Shown here: positions 8,668-18,293 of the stretch, one piece after another
How positions within the stretch are numbered: the stretch's first letter is position 1
How the letters are laid out: each line of letters begins with the position of its first letter
Assembly: GCF_900099975.1 (NCBI RefSeq)
Contig: NZ_FNEI01000008.1
Coordinates: 115,706 to 179,705 of the forward strand
Origin: Arthrobacter cupressi
GTDB taxonomy: Bacteria; Actinomycetota; Actinomycetes; Actinomycetales; Micrococcaceae
Direction of reading: 5' to 3'
DNA length: 64,000 nt
Made by a program: the position numbers and the translations under genes
Notes under the pieces: generated by a model
Seen by the model: only the letters and a program-made list of their open reading frames with translations
Told to the model about the DNA's origin: nothing
The model's database searches: none

Positions 8668-10247
8668 GTTTTACCGCTTCTCCCGCAACCACTCCCTCCG
8701 CAGCCGAATCCGCAGCCGAATCCGCAGTCGCGTCCACTGACGGGCTTGGCGCCGCCGGTCCCGCGCGCCAACGCACCTACCAGGTCCGCACGTTCGGCTG
8801 CCAGATGAACGTCCATGATTCCGAGCGGATGGCCGGGCTCCTGGAGGATGCCGGATACGTGCCCGCGGACGGGGCCCTGGCCGACGTCGTGGTCTTCAAC
8901 ACCTGCGCCGTCCGGGAGAACGCGGACAACAAGCTGTACGGCAACCTCGGCGAACTGAAACAGGTCAAGGCCGCGCACCCGGGAATGCAGATCGCCGTCG
9001 GTGGCTGCCTCGCCCAGAAGGACCGCGAAACCATTGTCAGCAAGGCCCCCTGGGTGGATGCCGTGTTCGGCACGCACAACGTCGGCGCCCTCCCGGCCCT
9101 CCTGGACCGGGCCCGCCACAATAACGAAGCCCAGTTGGAGATCCTCGAGTCCCTCGACGTCTTCCCCTCCACCCTGCCCACCAAGCGCGACTCCGTCTAT
9201 TCGGGCTGGGTGTCGATCTCCGTGGGCTGCAACAACACCTGCACCTTCTGCATCGTGCCCTCCCTGCGCGGCAAGGAGAAGGACCGCCGGCCGGGGGAAA
9301 TCCTCGCCGAGATCCAGGCCCTCGTGGACGACGGGGCCGTCGAGGTCACCCTGCTGGGCCAGAACGTCAACTCCTACGGCGTGGAATTCGGCGACCGGCA
9401 GGCCTTCTCCAAGCTGCTGCGGGCCTGCGGTGAGATCGAGGGCCTGGAACGCGTGCGCTTCACCAGCCCGCACCCGGCCGCCTTCACCGACGACGTCATC
9501 GACGCCATGGCCGAAACACCCAATGTGATGCCCCAGCTGCACATGCCCCTGCAGTCCGGCTCGGACAAGGTCCTCAAGGACATGCGCCGTTCCTACCGTT
9601 CCTCGAAGTTCCTCGGCATCCTGGACAAGGTCCGGGAACGGATCCCGCACGCCGCCATCACCACGGACATCATTGTTGGCTTCCCGGGCGAAACCGAAGA
9701 GGACTTCCAGGCCACGCTCGACGTCGTCGAAAAGTCCCGCTTCTCCTCGGCGTTCACTTTCCAGTACTCCAAGCGTCCGGGCACCCCGGCCGCGGAACTG
9801 CCGGAGCAGCTTCCCAAGGCCGTCGTCCAGGAACGCTACGAGCGGCTCACCGCGCTGCAGGACCGCATCGCCGCCGAAGAAAACGCCCGGCAGCTCGGCC
9901 GCCAGGTGGAGGTCCTCGTGACCGCACAGTCGGGCCGCAAGGCGGGGGAGACCCACCGCCTGTCCGGCCGCGCCGCGGACCAGCGACTGGTGCATTTCTC
10001 CGTTCCCGACGGCGCCGAAACGCCCCGCCCCGGCGACTTCGTCACCGTCACGATCACCGAGGCCGCCGCGTTCCACCTGATTGCCGACCCCGCAAGCCCG
10101 GCGGAGTACGGCCTGCGCCGCTCCCGGGCAGGGGACGCCTGGGCCCGTTCCCAGGCCGACTCCTGCGGTGCCCCGGCGCCGGCTGCCGCGGGCGCGAAGG
10201 CGGCCGTCTCGCTGGGCATGCCGTCGCTGCCAGTGCACCGAAACTGA
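8664..10247 (+). CDS. miaB: tRNA-2-methylthio-N6-dimethylallyladenosine synthase MiaB
   Basis: Radical SAM iron-sulfur enzyme that adds a methylthio group to i6A37 of tRNAs. The N-terminal UPF0004 domain carries three cluster cysteines (FGCQMN, NTCAVRE, GGCLAQ). The radical SAM triad is CNNTCTFC near residue 190, and a TRAM domain lies near 410-475. Length is 527 aa, longer than usual because of a low-complexity N-terminal tail with duplicated AAES and an Ala-rich C-terminal tail. It overlaps recX by 4 bp and is 2 nt ahead of miaA, which makes its substrate. Confidence 0.97.
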   Translation: MSFTASPATTPSAAESAAESAVASTDGLGAAGPARQRTYQVRTFGCQMNVHDSERMAGLLEDAGYVPADGALADVVVFNTCAVRENADNKLYGNLGELKQVKAAHPGMQIAVGGCLAQKDRETIVSKAPWVDAVFGTHNVGALPALLDRARHNNEAQLEILESLDVFPSTLPTKRDSVYSGWVSISVGCNNTCTFCIVPSLRGKEKDRRPGEILAEIQALVDDGAVEVTLLGQNVNSYGVEFGDRQAFSKLLRACGEIEGLERVRFTSPHPAAFTDDVIDAMAETPNVMPQLHMPLQSGSDKVLKDMRRSYRSSKFLGILDKVRERIPHAAITTDIIVGFPGETEEDFQATLDVVEKSRFSSAFTFQYSKRPGTPAAELPEQLPKAVVQERYERLTALQDRIAAEENARQLGRQVEVLVTAQSGRKAGETHRLSGRAADQRLVHFSVPDGAETPRPGDFVTVTITEAAAFHLIADPASPAEYGLRRSRAGDAWARSQADSCGAPAPAAAGAKAAVSLGMPSLPVHRN

Positions 10248-10249
10248 CC

Positions 10250-11176
10250 GTGCCGAAACTGACCGCGCCGCAGTTGAGCATGCACAGCCCCCCACCGGTG
10301 ATTGCCATCGTCGGGCCCACCGGCTCCGGAAAGTCCGATCTCGGCGTCCGGCTGGCACTGGAACTGGGCGGAGAGGTGATCAACGCCGACGCCATGCAGT
10401 TCTACCGCGGCATGGACATCGGCACGGCGAAGATCACCCAGGACGAACGCCACGGGGTGCCCCACCACCTCCTGGACACCCTGGATGTCACGGAGGAAGC
10501 CAGCGTCTCGGCGTTCCAGCAGGACTGCCGCGCCATCATCGACGACATTCACGCCCGGGGCCGGCGCGCCATTCTGGTGGGCGGCTCGGGACTGTACGTC
10601 CGGGCGGCGCTGGACGTCCTCGAGTTCCCCGGAACCGACCCCGCCGTTCGCAAGGAGCTCGAAGACGAAGCCGAGGCTCACGGGCTGTCCGTGCTGCTGG
10701 ACCGGCTCCGCGCCGTCGATCCGGTGTCGGCCGGCCGCCTCGGCGACGCCCGCCGCATTATCCGCGCCCTCGAGGTCCACCAGCTCACCGGCCGGCCCTT
10801 CAGTTCCTTCATGCCGGTGCGTGAGTACTTCCGGCCCGCCGTGCAGATCGGGCTCGACGTCGACCGGGAGCTCCTGCGCGACCGTCTCGCCACGCGGGTG
10901 CACCGCATGGTCGATGCCGGACTGCTGGACGAGGTCAGCGCGCTCGACGCCGCAGGTTTGCGCCGCGGGAAGACCGCCCCGCGGGCGCTCGGCTACGCCC
11001 AGTTCCTCAGGGTGCTCGACGGCGACTCGGACGTGGCAGCCGCCGCCGAGGAAACCATCGTGGCCACCCGGCAGTTCGCGCGCCGCCAGCTTACCTGGTT
11101 CCGCGCCGACCCCCGTATCACCTGGCTCGACTGGCAGGACGCCGGGCTCGTCGCGAAGGCCGCCCGGCTGTGCTGA
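10250..11176 (+). CDS. miaA: tRNA dimethylallyltransferase MiaA
   Basis: Transfers the dimethylallyl group to A37 of tRNAs reading U-starting codons, giving the substrate for MiaB. The P-loop is GPTGSGKSD and the next conserved block is [17 protein letters not shown]. Length is 308 aa. The GTG at 10250 starts 2 nt after miaB; an ATG at 10280 ([12 protein letters not shown]) is an equally plausible start. A short duplicated stretch (CCGAAACTGACCG) sits at the gene junction. Confidence 0.96.
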   Translation: MPKLTAPQLSMHSPPPVIAIVGPTGSGKSDLGVRLALELGGEVINADAMQFYRGMDIGTAKITQDERHGVPHHLLDTLDVTEEASVSAFQQDCRAIIDDIHARGRRAILVGGSGLYVRAALDVLEFPGTDPAVRKELEDEAEAHGLSVLLDRLRAVDPVSAGRLGDARRIIRALEVHQLTGRPFSSFMPVREYFRPAVQIGLDVDRELLRDRLATRVHRMVDAGLLDEVSALDAAGLRRGKTAPRALGYAQFLRVLDGDSDVAAAAEETIVATRQFARRQLTWFRADPRITWLDWQDAGLVAKAARLC

Positions 11177-11229
11177 CAGCACGCCGCCGCTGATTTAGGC
11201 CGACAGCCGCCCGCAGGTAGCCTTGAACC

Positions 11230-12159
11230 ATGGACGAAAGCCTCACAAACACCCCCGCCCTCAAAGGACTGCCTTTTTCCAAGGGCCACGGCACCGGCAA
11301 TGATTTCGTCCTGATCGCCGACCCGCAGGACCAGCACCTCATCTCGCCGGAACAGGTCGCCGCCCTGTGCAACCGGCACCTGGGCATCGGCGGAGACGGA
11401 CTCATCCGCGCCGTCCCCTCGCGCTTCCTGCCCGAAGGCCGCGGGATCCTCGCCGAGGAACCTGCCGCGGAATGGTTCATGGACTACCGCAACGGTGACG
11501 GCTCGCTCTCCGAAATGTGCGGCAACGGCGTCCGGGTCTTCGTGCATTTCCTCATCGACCAGGGCCTGGTGACGCTTGGCGCCGGCGAATCCCTGGCCAT
11601 CGGCACCCGGGGCGGCGTCAAGAGGATCAGCCGCACGGCGGACGGCTATGCCGTGGACATGGGTCCCTGGGAATTCATCTTCCCGGCGGACGCGCGGGAC
11701 AAGGCCATGGACTCCCTGGTCCACGCGGACGGCCTCGAAGTCGCCCGCCCGGCGCTCTCGGTAAGCATGGGCAACCCGCACACGGTGGTCGCCCTGGCCG
11801 AGCTCTCCGAGCTGGAGGCCACCGAACTCTACAAGGCGCCCCAGGTGGACCCGGTGCCGCCCCACGGCACGAACGTCGAATTCGTCGTCCCCGCCGAACC
11901 GCTCGTCCACGACGGCACGGGAACAATCACCATGCGCGTCCACGAACGCGGCGTCGGCGAGACCCAGTCCTGCGGCACGGGCGCCTGCGCGGCCGCCGTC
12001 GCGATCCGGCACTGGGCCGGCGACGGCGCACCGGACAGCTGGAACGTCAACGTCCCCGGCGGCGTCGTCCGCGTCCGGTTCTTCCCCGGAAGCGGCGGGC
12101 GCGAACACGTCGAACTCAGCGGTCCGGCCGTGATCGTCGCTACTGGTTCGCTTTCCTGA
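11230..12159 (+). CDS. dapF: Diaminopimelate epimerase
   Basis: Converts LL- to meso-diaminopimelate for lysine and peptidoglycan synthesis. Both catalytic cysteines are visible, in EMCGNGVRVF near residue 97 and QSCGTGACAAAV near 251. Length is 309 aa. The ATG lies 7 nt after TAGCCT, which suggests a leaderless promoter of its own. The 3' end overlaps the convergent methyltransferase gene by 20 bp. Confidence 0.97.
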   Translation: MDESLTNTPALKGLPFSKGHGTGNDFVLIADPQDQHLISPEQVAALCNRHLGIGGDGLIRAVPSRFLPEGRGILAEEPAAEWFMDYRNGDGSLSEMCGNGVRVFVHFLIDQGLVTLGAGESLAIGTRGGVKRISRTADGYAVDMGPWEFIFPADARDKAMDSLVHADGLEVARPALSVSMGNPHTVVALAELSELEATELYKAPQVDPVPPHGTNVEFVVPAEPLVHDGTGTITMRVHERGVGETQSCGTGACAAAVAIRHWAGDGAPDSWNVNVPGGVVRVRFFPGSGGREHVELSGPAVIVATGSLS

Positions 12160-12751
12160 CCCGCAGGATCCGGAACGATTTCGCGGTGCTTTCCCGGGTC
12201 ACGGTGAACCTATCGTCCAGTTCCTCCGCCAGCCAGCGCTGAAGGGAGTCCGAACCGAGGTTCTTCTGCACCACCAGCCAGGCGTCCCCGCCAGGAGCCA
12301 GCCGCGGCAGCCACTTCAGCAGCAGTTCATGCAGTTCGGCCTTGCCGATGCGGATCGGCGGATTGGACCAGATGGTGTCGAACTTCACGGAAGGGTCGAC
12401 GTCGTCGGGCAGGCTCGCCGTGACATTTTCCAGTCCCAGCGCGGCGGCGTTCTCGTTGGTGAGGGTGATGCAGCGCTCGTTGACGTCGACGGCGTACACG
12501 TGTGCTTCGGGCGACATGAGTGCCATGGTCAGGGCAACCGGGCCCCAGCCGCAGCCGATGTCCAGCAGATTGCCCCGCGCAGCGGGAGCCGGCACTTCGT
12601 CCAGCAGGATCATGGTTCCCTTGTCGATGCCGTCCGGGCTGAAGATCCCGGGGGAGCTGTGGAGCCTGCGGGTGGCGCCGGCCAGTTCCACCGTGAGGGG
12701 TTTGCGGGGGAAAGGCCCGGCGGGGGCGTTGAAATAGTGAGCAGACTCCAT
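12140..12751 (-). CDS. Class I SAM-dependent methyltransferase, RsmC-like
   Basis: Compact 203-aa methyltransferase with the SAM-binding motif LLDIGCGWGPVALTMA near residues 62-77, acidic motif II VYAVDVNERC, and motif IV SNPP (IWSNPPIRIGK), the N/D-PP-Y/F-type signature of enzymes that methylate exocyclic amino groups in nucleic acids. It resembles the C-terminal half of RsmC (16S rRNA G1207) and actinobacterial homologues. The ATG at 12751 is 9 nt after TACTCT on the minus strand. Substrate is inferred only. It converges on dapF with overlapping ends. Confidence 0.85.
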   Translation of the reverse strand: MESAHYFNAPAGPFPRKPLTVELAGATRRLHSSPGIFSPDGIDKGTMILLDEVPAPAARGNLLDIGCGWGPVALTMALMSPEAHVYAVDVNERCITLTNENAAALGLENVTASLPDDVDPSVKFDTIWSNPPIRIGKAELHELLLKWLPRLAPGGDAWLVVQKNLGSDSLQRWLAEELDDRFTVTRESTAKSFRILRVRKANQ

Positions 12752-13159
12752 AGCTTGCCAGAGTAGTTGGCCGCGCCAGCCAAAGGGAAACCGTGATCCC
12801 CGGAAGTGCTTGACAACGCCTGATAGGGTTGTATGCATGTTCTTGATCTTTGAGTAATTCAGCCCCTGCGATGCAGGCAGGTCCGGCCGTTCCACCCTGG
12901 AGCCGCCGCGGCACCGCCTTTCCGCCTTGGCATGATCCCGGTAACCGAGCCGCTGCAGCGGTGTCCCGTCGCGGACGCCCGCGCCGGCTGCCGGAAGCTC
13001 AACAGATCGATCCTCCGCCGCCCGTCTCCGGCTCCGCCGCAGCCGTGCCCGGCCCGGATCTCCTGTCTGGTCCTGCGAAGGCGTCAGCCCAGCGCGAAGC
13101 GCGCCCCCATCAGACATCAAACGGCACTATTCTGGATATGCCGAACCTCTAAGGAGACC
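12752..13159 (+). promoter_or_regulatory. 408-nt gap upstream of hflX with two promoter-like sites; possible long leader or small RNA
   Basis: No convincing protein gene lies here. TTGACA (12810-12815), 16 nt, TATGCA (12832-12837) is a good promoter on the plus strand, far from hflX. TATTCT at 13127-13132 is a candidate -10 close to hflX, and AAGGAG at 13151-13156 is the hflX ribosome site. A perfect 12-bp palindrome CCGCTGCAGCGG lies at 12950-12961. The 300 nt between the two promoters could be a leader or a separate RNA; I do not recognise a known RNA family. Confidence 0.4.
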
Positions 13160-14719
13160 ATGACCACGCAGCAGAACACCGGAGCCGATTCCGACGCCCA
13201 GGACATGAGTCCTGAACAAATCCAGGCTGTCATCGACCGGATTCTCTCCAAGGATGTGCCGGCACCGGCGCGGGACGAAGATTCCCGCGGCGTGCTCGGC
13301 AGGGCCCAGGCGATTTCCACCCTGGACGAAGAACACACCATTTACGACGGCGAGCAGGAAGACCTGGCCGAACGCCGGGCCCTGCGGCGCACTGCAGGCC
13401 TGTCCACCGAACTCGAAGACGTCACTGAAGTCGAATACCGGCAGTTGCGCCTTGAGCGCGTCGTCCTGGCCGGGCTCTGGACCGAGGGGACACTGGCCGA
13501 CGCCGAGAACTCGCTCCGCGAGCTCGCGGCACTGGCCGAGACCGCCGGTTCCGAGGTGCTGGACGGCATCGTCCAGCGCCGGGTCAAGCCGGATCCCGGC
13601 ACCTACCTCGGTTCCGGCAAAGCGCTCGAGCTCAGGGACATCGTCATGTCCACCGGGGCGGACACCGTCATCGTGGACACCGAACTGGCACCGTCCCAGC
13701 GGCGCGGCCTCGAAGACATCGTCAAAGTCAAGGTGGTGGACCGCACCACCCTGATCCTGGACATTTTCGCGCAGCACGCCAAGAGCCGCGAAGGCAAGGC
13801 ACAGGTGGAGCTGGCGCAGCTTGAATACCTGTTGCCGCGCCTGCGTGGTTGGGGTGAATCCATGTCCCGCCAGGCCGGTGGCCAGGTGGGCGGCGCGGGA
13901 GCCGGCATGGGTTCGCGCGGTCCCGGTGAAACGAAGATCGAACTCGACCGCCGGCGCATCCGCACGCGGATGGCCAAGCTGCGTCGGGAGATCGCGGCGA
14001 TGAAGCCGGCCCGCGAGACCAAGCGGGCCAACCGCCGTCGTAATGCCGTCCCGTCGGTGGCGATCGCCGGCTACACCAACGCCGGAAAGTCGTCCCTGCT
14101 CAACCGCCTCACCGACGCCGGCGTCCTGGTCGAGAACGCCCTGTTCGCCACCCTGGATCCGACGGTCCGCAAGGCGCAGACCCCGGACGGCATCAGTTAC
14201 ACCCTCGCAGACACCGTCGGGTTCGTGCGCTCCCTGCCCACCCAGCTCGTCGAGGCGTTCCGATCCACCTTGGAGGAGGTGGCCGACGCCGACCTGATCC
14301 TTCACGTCGTGGATGTCTCCCATCCCGATCCCGAAGGCCAGATCGCCGCGGTCCGGACCGTGCTTGCCGAGGTTGATGCCCGGAAGATTCCGGAAATCAT
14401 CGTGCTGAACAAGGTGGACGCGGCGGATCCGTTCGTCGTCGAGCGGCTCAAACAGAAGGAACCGCGGCACGCCGTGGTCTCCACCCGCACCGGACAGGGC
14501 ATCGCCGAACTGCTGGAAGCCATCAGCGAGGCCATCCCGCGCCCCGGGGTCCGGCTGGAGGCGCTGATTCCCTACAACCGCGGCGAACTCATCAACAAGC
14601 TGCACAACTCCGACGCCGAAATCCTCAGCCTTGAGCATGAGGAAGGCGGCACCCGGGTGGTTGCCATGGTGCACGAAAACCTGGCAGCCGAACTCGGCGA
14701 GTTCGCCGTCAATGGCTGA
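13160..14719 (+). CDS. hflX: GTPase HflX
   Basis: Ribosome-associated GTPase that splits stalled or stressed 70S ribosomes. Length is 519 aa. The N-terminal nucleotide-binding-like domain and the coiled linker (LDRRRIRTRMAKLRREIA) precede the G domain: G1 GYTNAGKSSLLNRL near residue 302, G3 DTVGFVRSLP, G4 NKVD. A Gly-rich segment (GGQVGGAGAGMGSRGPGETK) is the usual HflX hinge. The ATG at 13160 has AAGGAG 3-9 nt upstream. hflX is a known ClgR/stress target in Corynebacterium. It overlaps the next gene by 8 bp. Confidence 0.96.
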   Translation: MTTQQNTGADSDAQDMSPEQIQAVIDRILSKDVPAPARDEDSRGVLGRAQAISTLDEEHTIYDGEQEDLAERRALRRTAGLSTELEDVTEVEYRQLRLERVVLAGLWTEGTLADAENSLRELAALAETAGSEVLDGIVQRRVKPDPGTYLGSGKALELRDIVMSTGADTVIVDTELAPSQRRGLEDIVKVKVVDRTTLILDIFAQHAKSREGKAQVELAQLEYLLPRLRGWGESMSRQAGGQVGGAGAGMGSRGPGETKIELDRRRIRTRMAKLRREIAAMKPARETKRANRRRNAVPSVAIAGYTNAGKSSLLNRLTDAGVLVENALFATLDPTVRKAQTPDGISYTLADTVGFVRSLPTQLVEAFRSTLEEVADADLILHVVDVSHPDPEGQIAAVRTVLAEVDARKIPEIIVLNKVDAADPFVVERLKQKEPRHAVVSTRTGQGIAELLEAISEAIPRPGVRLEALIPYNRGELINKLHNSDAEILSLEHEEGGTRVVAMVHENLAAELGEFAVNG

Positions 14720-16763
14720 ACAGGAAGTAGCCGCAGGCAGCGGGTCCAGGGCGGAACGTACCGCCCTGGACCTCCTGGACAAGGCCGTGGCGGGCATGGG
14801 CGGGCAGAACCGCACCGGCCAGCACACCATGGCCGCACATGTTGCCCGGGCCATCGAGAACAATGAACACCTCCTGGTCCAGGCGGGCACCGGAACGGGA
14901 AAGTCCCTGGCCTACCTGGTGCCGCTGATCGCCCATGCCATGGACAGCAACAAGCCGGCACTGGTGTCCACGGCGACCCTGGCCCTGCAGAACCAGATCG
15001 TCTCCCGCGACCTTCCCAGGCTCCTGGAAACCCTCAACCCCCTGCTTGAGCGCCCGGTGACGGTGGCGCTGGTCAAGGGCCGGGCCAACTACGTGTGCCT
15101 GCACAAGCTTGAAGGGGGGTTCCCCAGCGAGGAACCCGCTGAGGGGCAGCTGTTCTCGCTCGGCGAGGACACCAGCGTCCCGCACGTGGCGGCCTCGATC
15201 GGCGGCCCGGCTTCGCAGTTGGGCAAGGAGGTGGTGCGCCTGCGTGAATGGGCGGAAACCACGTCCACGGGAGACCGGGACGAACTCCTGCCCGGCGTGA
15301 CGGACCGTGCCTGGCGCCAGGTTTCGGTGACCTCGATGGAGTGCCTCGGCGCGCAGAAGTGCCCCCTCGCGGAGGAATGCTTCAGCGAGCTGGCCCGGCA
15401 GCGCGCCGCGGAGGCCGACGTCGTGGTCACCAACCACGCGATGCTCGCCGTCAGCGCCTTCGAAGGGCTGGCCGTGCTGCCCGAGTACGACGTTGTGGTG
15501 GTGGATGAAGCCCACGAACTCCAGGACCGCGTCACCGGTGCCGTCTCCGGACAGCTTTCCGTAACCATGGTCCATGCCGCGGCCTCAAGCGCCCGCAAGC
15601 ACACCGCCATCACGGTGGACGCGCTGAACTCAGCCGCGGACCGGCTCGAAGTGGCGCTTGCCGGCGCCCCTTCCGGGCTGCTGCCGAACGGCCTCAACGA
15701 CGAACAGCTCGACTGCATCGACCAGCTCCGGGAGGCCTGCCGCGCGGCCCTTTCGGACTCGAAGGGCGATTCCTCCAACGCGGTCGACGGCGGCCGGCAG
15801 CTTGCGCGCTCACGGCTTCTGCTGATCCTGGAACTGTGCGAACGGCTGCTCGCCGCCCGCGAAAACCGCGAGGTGGTCTGGCTCTCGCGCACCAGTACCT
15901 TCGACCCGCAGCAAGGCTATTCGGCCCCCGATGAGGGCGCCCCGGCCCTGGTCAACATCGCCCCGCTGAGCGTCGCGGGACGCCTGCGCGAAGGCCTGTT
16001 TGCCGACCACACGGTGGTGCTGACGTCCGCCACGCTGGCCATCGGTGCCGCGTTCGAACCGGCGGCGGGCGGTCTGGGCCTGGTGGGGGACGGCGCTCCC
16101 AGCTGGACCGGGGTGGACGTCGGATCCCCGTTCGACTATCCGAAACAGGGGATGCTGTACGTGGCGGCGCACCTGCCCAAGCCCGGGCGCGGCACTTCGC
16201 CCGAAGCCCTGGATGAACTTGAACACCTGCTCCGCGCTTCCAAGGGCGGGGCCCTCTGCCTGTTCTCCTCGCGGCGCGCGGCCGAAGAAGCGTCCGAGCA
16301 GATGCGCGCCAGGCTGGACCTCTCCATTCTGTGCCAGGGCGAGTCCACCATGGCCGCCCTCGTGAAGCAGTTCGCGGACGAAAAAGACACCTGCCTCTTC
16401 GGGACGATGTCACTCTGGCAGGGCGTGGACGTTCCGGGCGGTTCCTGCCGGCTCGTGGTGATCGACAGGATTCCATTCCCGCGGCCGGACGACCCGCTGA
16501 TGACGGCCCGTTCGCGCGCCGTGGCACAGTCGGGCGGCAATGGCTTCATGGCGGTCTCGGCCACCCACGCGGCGATCCGACTCGCCCAGGGCGCAGGGCG
16601 GCTGATCCGCACTACCGGAGACAGGGGAGTGGTGGCCGTGCTGGACTCCCGGCTCTCCACCGAACGCTACGGCGGATTCCTCCGGGCAGCGCTGCCGCCT
16701 TTCTGGGCAACGACTGACAGTTCGGTGGTCCGCGGAGCGCTCGAACGCCTGAGCGCCGGCTAG
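14712..16763 (+). CDS. ATP-dependent DNA helicase, DinG/XPD-like
   Basis: Superfamily 2 5'-3' DNA helicase of 683 aa. Motif I is QAGTGTGKSLAYL near residue 57. The DEAH box is VVVDEAHELQD near 263. Four cysteines expected for an XPD-type 4Fe-4S cluster are visible (NYVC; MEC then QKC and EEC in about 16 residues). The C-terminal motif VI region is AQGAGRLIRT. The ATG lies inside the end of hflX. It is convergent with lexA, 9 bp apart. DinG-type helicases unwind R-loops and other structures; the neighbourhood with lexA fits a repair role. Confidence 0.92.
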   Translation: MAEQEVAAGSGSRAERTALDLLDKAVAGMGGQNRTGQHTMAAHVARAIENNEHLLVQAGTGTGKSLAYLVPLIAHAMDSNKPALVSTATLALQNQIVSRDLPRLLETLNPLLERPVTVALVKGRANYVCLHKLEGGFPSEEPAEGQLFSLGEDTSVPHVAASIGGPASQLGKEVVRLREWAETTSTGDRDELLPGVTDRAWRQVSVTSMECLGAQKCPLAEECFSELARQRAAEADVVVTNHAMLAVSAFEGLAVLPEYDVVVVDEAHELQDRVTGAVSGQLSVTMVHAAASSARKHTAITVDALNSAADRLEVALAGAPSGLLPNGLNDEQLDCIDQLREACRAALSDSKGDSSNAVDGGRQLARSRLLLILELCERLLAARENREVVWLSRTSTFDPQQGYSAPDEGAPALVNIAPLSVAGRLREGLFADHTVVLTSATLAIGAAFEPAAGGLGLVGDGAPSWTGVDVGSPFDYPKQGMLYVAAHLPKPGRGTSPEALDELEHLLRASKGGALCLFSSRRAAEEASEQMRARLDLSILCQGESTMAALVKQFADEKDTCLFGTMSLWQGVDVPGGSCRLVVIDRIPFPRPDDPLMTARSRAVAQSGGNGFMAVSATHAAIRLAQGAGRLIRTTGDRGVVAVLDSRLSTERYGGFLRAALPPFWATTDSSVVRGALERLSAG

Positions 16764-16772
16764 GGCGGTCCC

Positions 16773-17519
16773 TTAGATTGAACGCAGCACCGAGACGACC
16801 TTGCCCATGATCGTGGCGTGGTCGCCGAGGATCGGCTCGTACTGCGTGTTCTGCGGCAGCAGCCAGGTGTGGCCGTCGCGCTGCCGGAAGGTCTTCACCG
16901 TGGCTTCGTCGTCAAGCAGGGCCGCGACGATGTCACCGTTTACGGCGTCGTTCTGGCGGCGCACGACCACCCAGTCGCCGTCGCAGATCGCGGCGTCGAT
17001 CATGGAATCACCGGCCACCTTGAGCATGAAGAGCTCCCCGTGTCCCACCAGCTGGCGGGGGAGGGGGAGCACGTCTTCCACCGTCTGGTCCGCCAGGATC
17101 GGACCACCTGCGGCGATGCGGCCCACCAGGGGAACCATCGCGGTGTCGCTGGCGCTGGCAAGTTCGGTCACGGCGAGGCCGCCGGTGCTCCGCAGCGAGG
17201 CGGGGGCTTCAACTCCCGGAATCTGCGCGCCGCCGTCGAGGGTGAGCGGCATGAGCACTTCCATGGCACGCGGACGCTTCGGATCGCGCCGCAGGTAGCC
17301 CAGCTTCTCCAACTGGGAGAGCTGGTGCGTGACGCTGGAAAGGCTGGCCAGGCCCACGGTGTCGCCGATCTCGCGCATGGAGGGCGGGTAGCCGTTGTCA
17401 TTGACGGAACGCTGGATGGTTTCCAGGATCTTCTTCTGCCGGACGGTCAGGCCCTTGGCTGCCTTCGGCGGCTGCTGGCTCCGCGGGGAAACCCCGTTGC
17501 CGTTGGCTCGTGCTGCCAT
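16773..17519 (-). CDS. lexA: SOS repressor LexA
   Basis: Represses the DNA damage regulon and self-cleaves with RecA. The 248-aa product has a winged HTH at about 23-85 ([13 protein letters not shown], then [20 protein letters not shown]). The cleavage site A137-G138 sits in GRIAAGGPI, the catalytic serine is S172 (GDSM) and the lysine K209 (EATVKTF). A GGAAGGACG ribosome site is about 10 nt before the ATG. A LexA box at 17650-17665 in its own promoter indicates autoregulation. Confidence 0.98.
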   Translation of the reverse strand: MAARANGNGVSPRSQQPPKAAKGLTVRQKKILETIQRSVNDNGYPPSMREIGDTVGLASLSSVTHQLSQLEKLGYLRRDPKRPRAMEVLMPLTLDGGAQIPGVEAPASLRSTGGLAVTELASASDTAMVPLVGRIAAGGPILADQTVEDVLPLPRQLVGHGELFMLKVAGDSMIDAAICDGDWVVVRRQNDAVNGDIVAALLDDEATVKTFRQRDGHTWLLPQNTQYEPILGDHATIMGKVVSVLRSI

Positions 17520-17649
17520 TGTGTGCCGCGTCCTTCCGGTCGATCCGGCCGGTGATCCAGAGCCGGGTCCCTAAAAATGTCAGACCCTCCTGATGCACTG
17601 TTCCGGTGCTTGTTCCTTCACTCAAACGTAGGCCAGGCGAAGGGCTATA

Positions 17650-17665
17650 TCAAACATTTGTTCTA
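17650..17665 (-). promoter_or_regulatory. LexA box of lexA
   Basis: Read on the minus strand, TAGAACAAATGTTTGA matches TCGAAC-N4-GTTCGA at 10 of 12 fixed positions. It lies about 130 nt before the lexA start with GATATA-like -10 sequence just downstream, so the box would cover the -35 region. Confidence 0.7.
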
Positions 17666-17716
17666 GCGAGTCTCGACACCATTCGTTGATAAGTGCTAAA
17701 AATGTCGTAGCAAGGT

Positions 17717-17732
17717 TCGAATATGTGTTCTA
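17717..17732 (+). promoter_or_regulatory. LexA box of the LysM gene
   Basis: TCGAATATGTGTTCTA matches the LexA box at 10 of 12 fixed positions. TAGATT at 17755-17760 is a candidate -10 for the plus-strand gene, placing the box near -35. A further pair of TTCGAA half-sites (17758-17763 and 17771-17776) follows but has the wrong spacing for a standard box. Confidence 0.7.
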
Positions 17733-17864
17733 ACTCAGCAGTTCGGCCGCCCCTAGATTCGAACATCGGCTTCGAATTCCGGAGCCGGTGCTGACGAAAG
17801 AAGAATTGGCAGCCATGCGCCGGGCGGGTCCGGGTGCAGGCTTTTCCTCAGGAGGGCTCAGCTC

Positions 17865-18221
17865 ATGTCCGGCACCACCATCACCCCCGAATTCCCCTCG
17901 GCAGTCCCCGGCCGGCTCCGGCTGACCCGCCGTGGCCGCATCGTCTTCTTCGGGATTCCTGCGATGCTCCTGCTCGCTGCGTTGCTGACCCTGGTGGGAT
18001 TTCTGAACTCCCCGGCCAAGGCGGCCGATGAGGCAACCGCCCTCCGCGCCACCCCCACCGTCACGGTCACCGTGCAGTCCGGCCAGTCCCTCTGGGGCAT
18101 AGCCGGAGCCGCAGCGCCGGAGCGCGATCCCCGCGACGTCATTGTGGAAATCATCCAGCTGAACAACCTCGAGGGCGGTCGGATCGTCCCCGGCCAGCAG
18201 CTGTTCGTGCCCGCCGCCTGA
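17865..18221 (+). CDS. Membrane-anchored LysM protein; likely SOS-induced division inhibitor
   Basis: A 118-aa protein: short basic cytoplasmic N-terminus, one membrane helix near residues 26-47, and an extracellular LysM peptidoglycan-binding domain near 65-116 (QSGQSLWGIA...VIQ-like IIQLNNLEGGRIVPGQQLFVP). AGGAGG lies 9 nt before the ATG. It is divergent from lexA and has a LexA box. The same arrangement is known for yneA (Bacillus), divS (Corynebacterium) and Rv2719c (Mycobacterium), which delay division during DNA damage. The division role is inferred from position and architecture; sequence identity among these proteins is low. Confidence 0.8.
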   Translation: MSGTTITPEFPSAVPGRLRLTRRGRIVFFGIPAMLLLAALLTLVGFLNSPAKAADEATALRATPTVTVTVQSGQSLWGIAGAAAPERDPRDVIVEIIQLNNLEGGRIVPGQQLFVPAA

Positions 18222-18293
18222 GCCGGGGCTGCGCCCGTCGCCGGCCCACGCTGTCACAGTTTCAGGGCATCAGCGCTTGCACCTTAAACTGTC

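Noticed and set aside
12850..13152. 100-codon plus-strand ORF in the hflX leader
   Set aside because: Pro/Arg/Ser-rich, no family look, no ribosome site; more likely part of an untranslated region.
17758..17776. TTCGAA half-sites as a third LexA box
   Set aside because: Half-site spacing is one base too long for a standard box; kept only as a possible accessory site.
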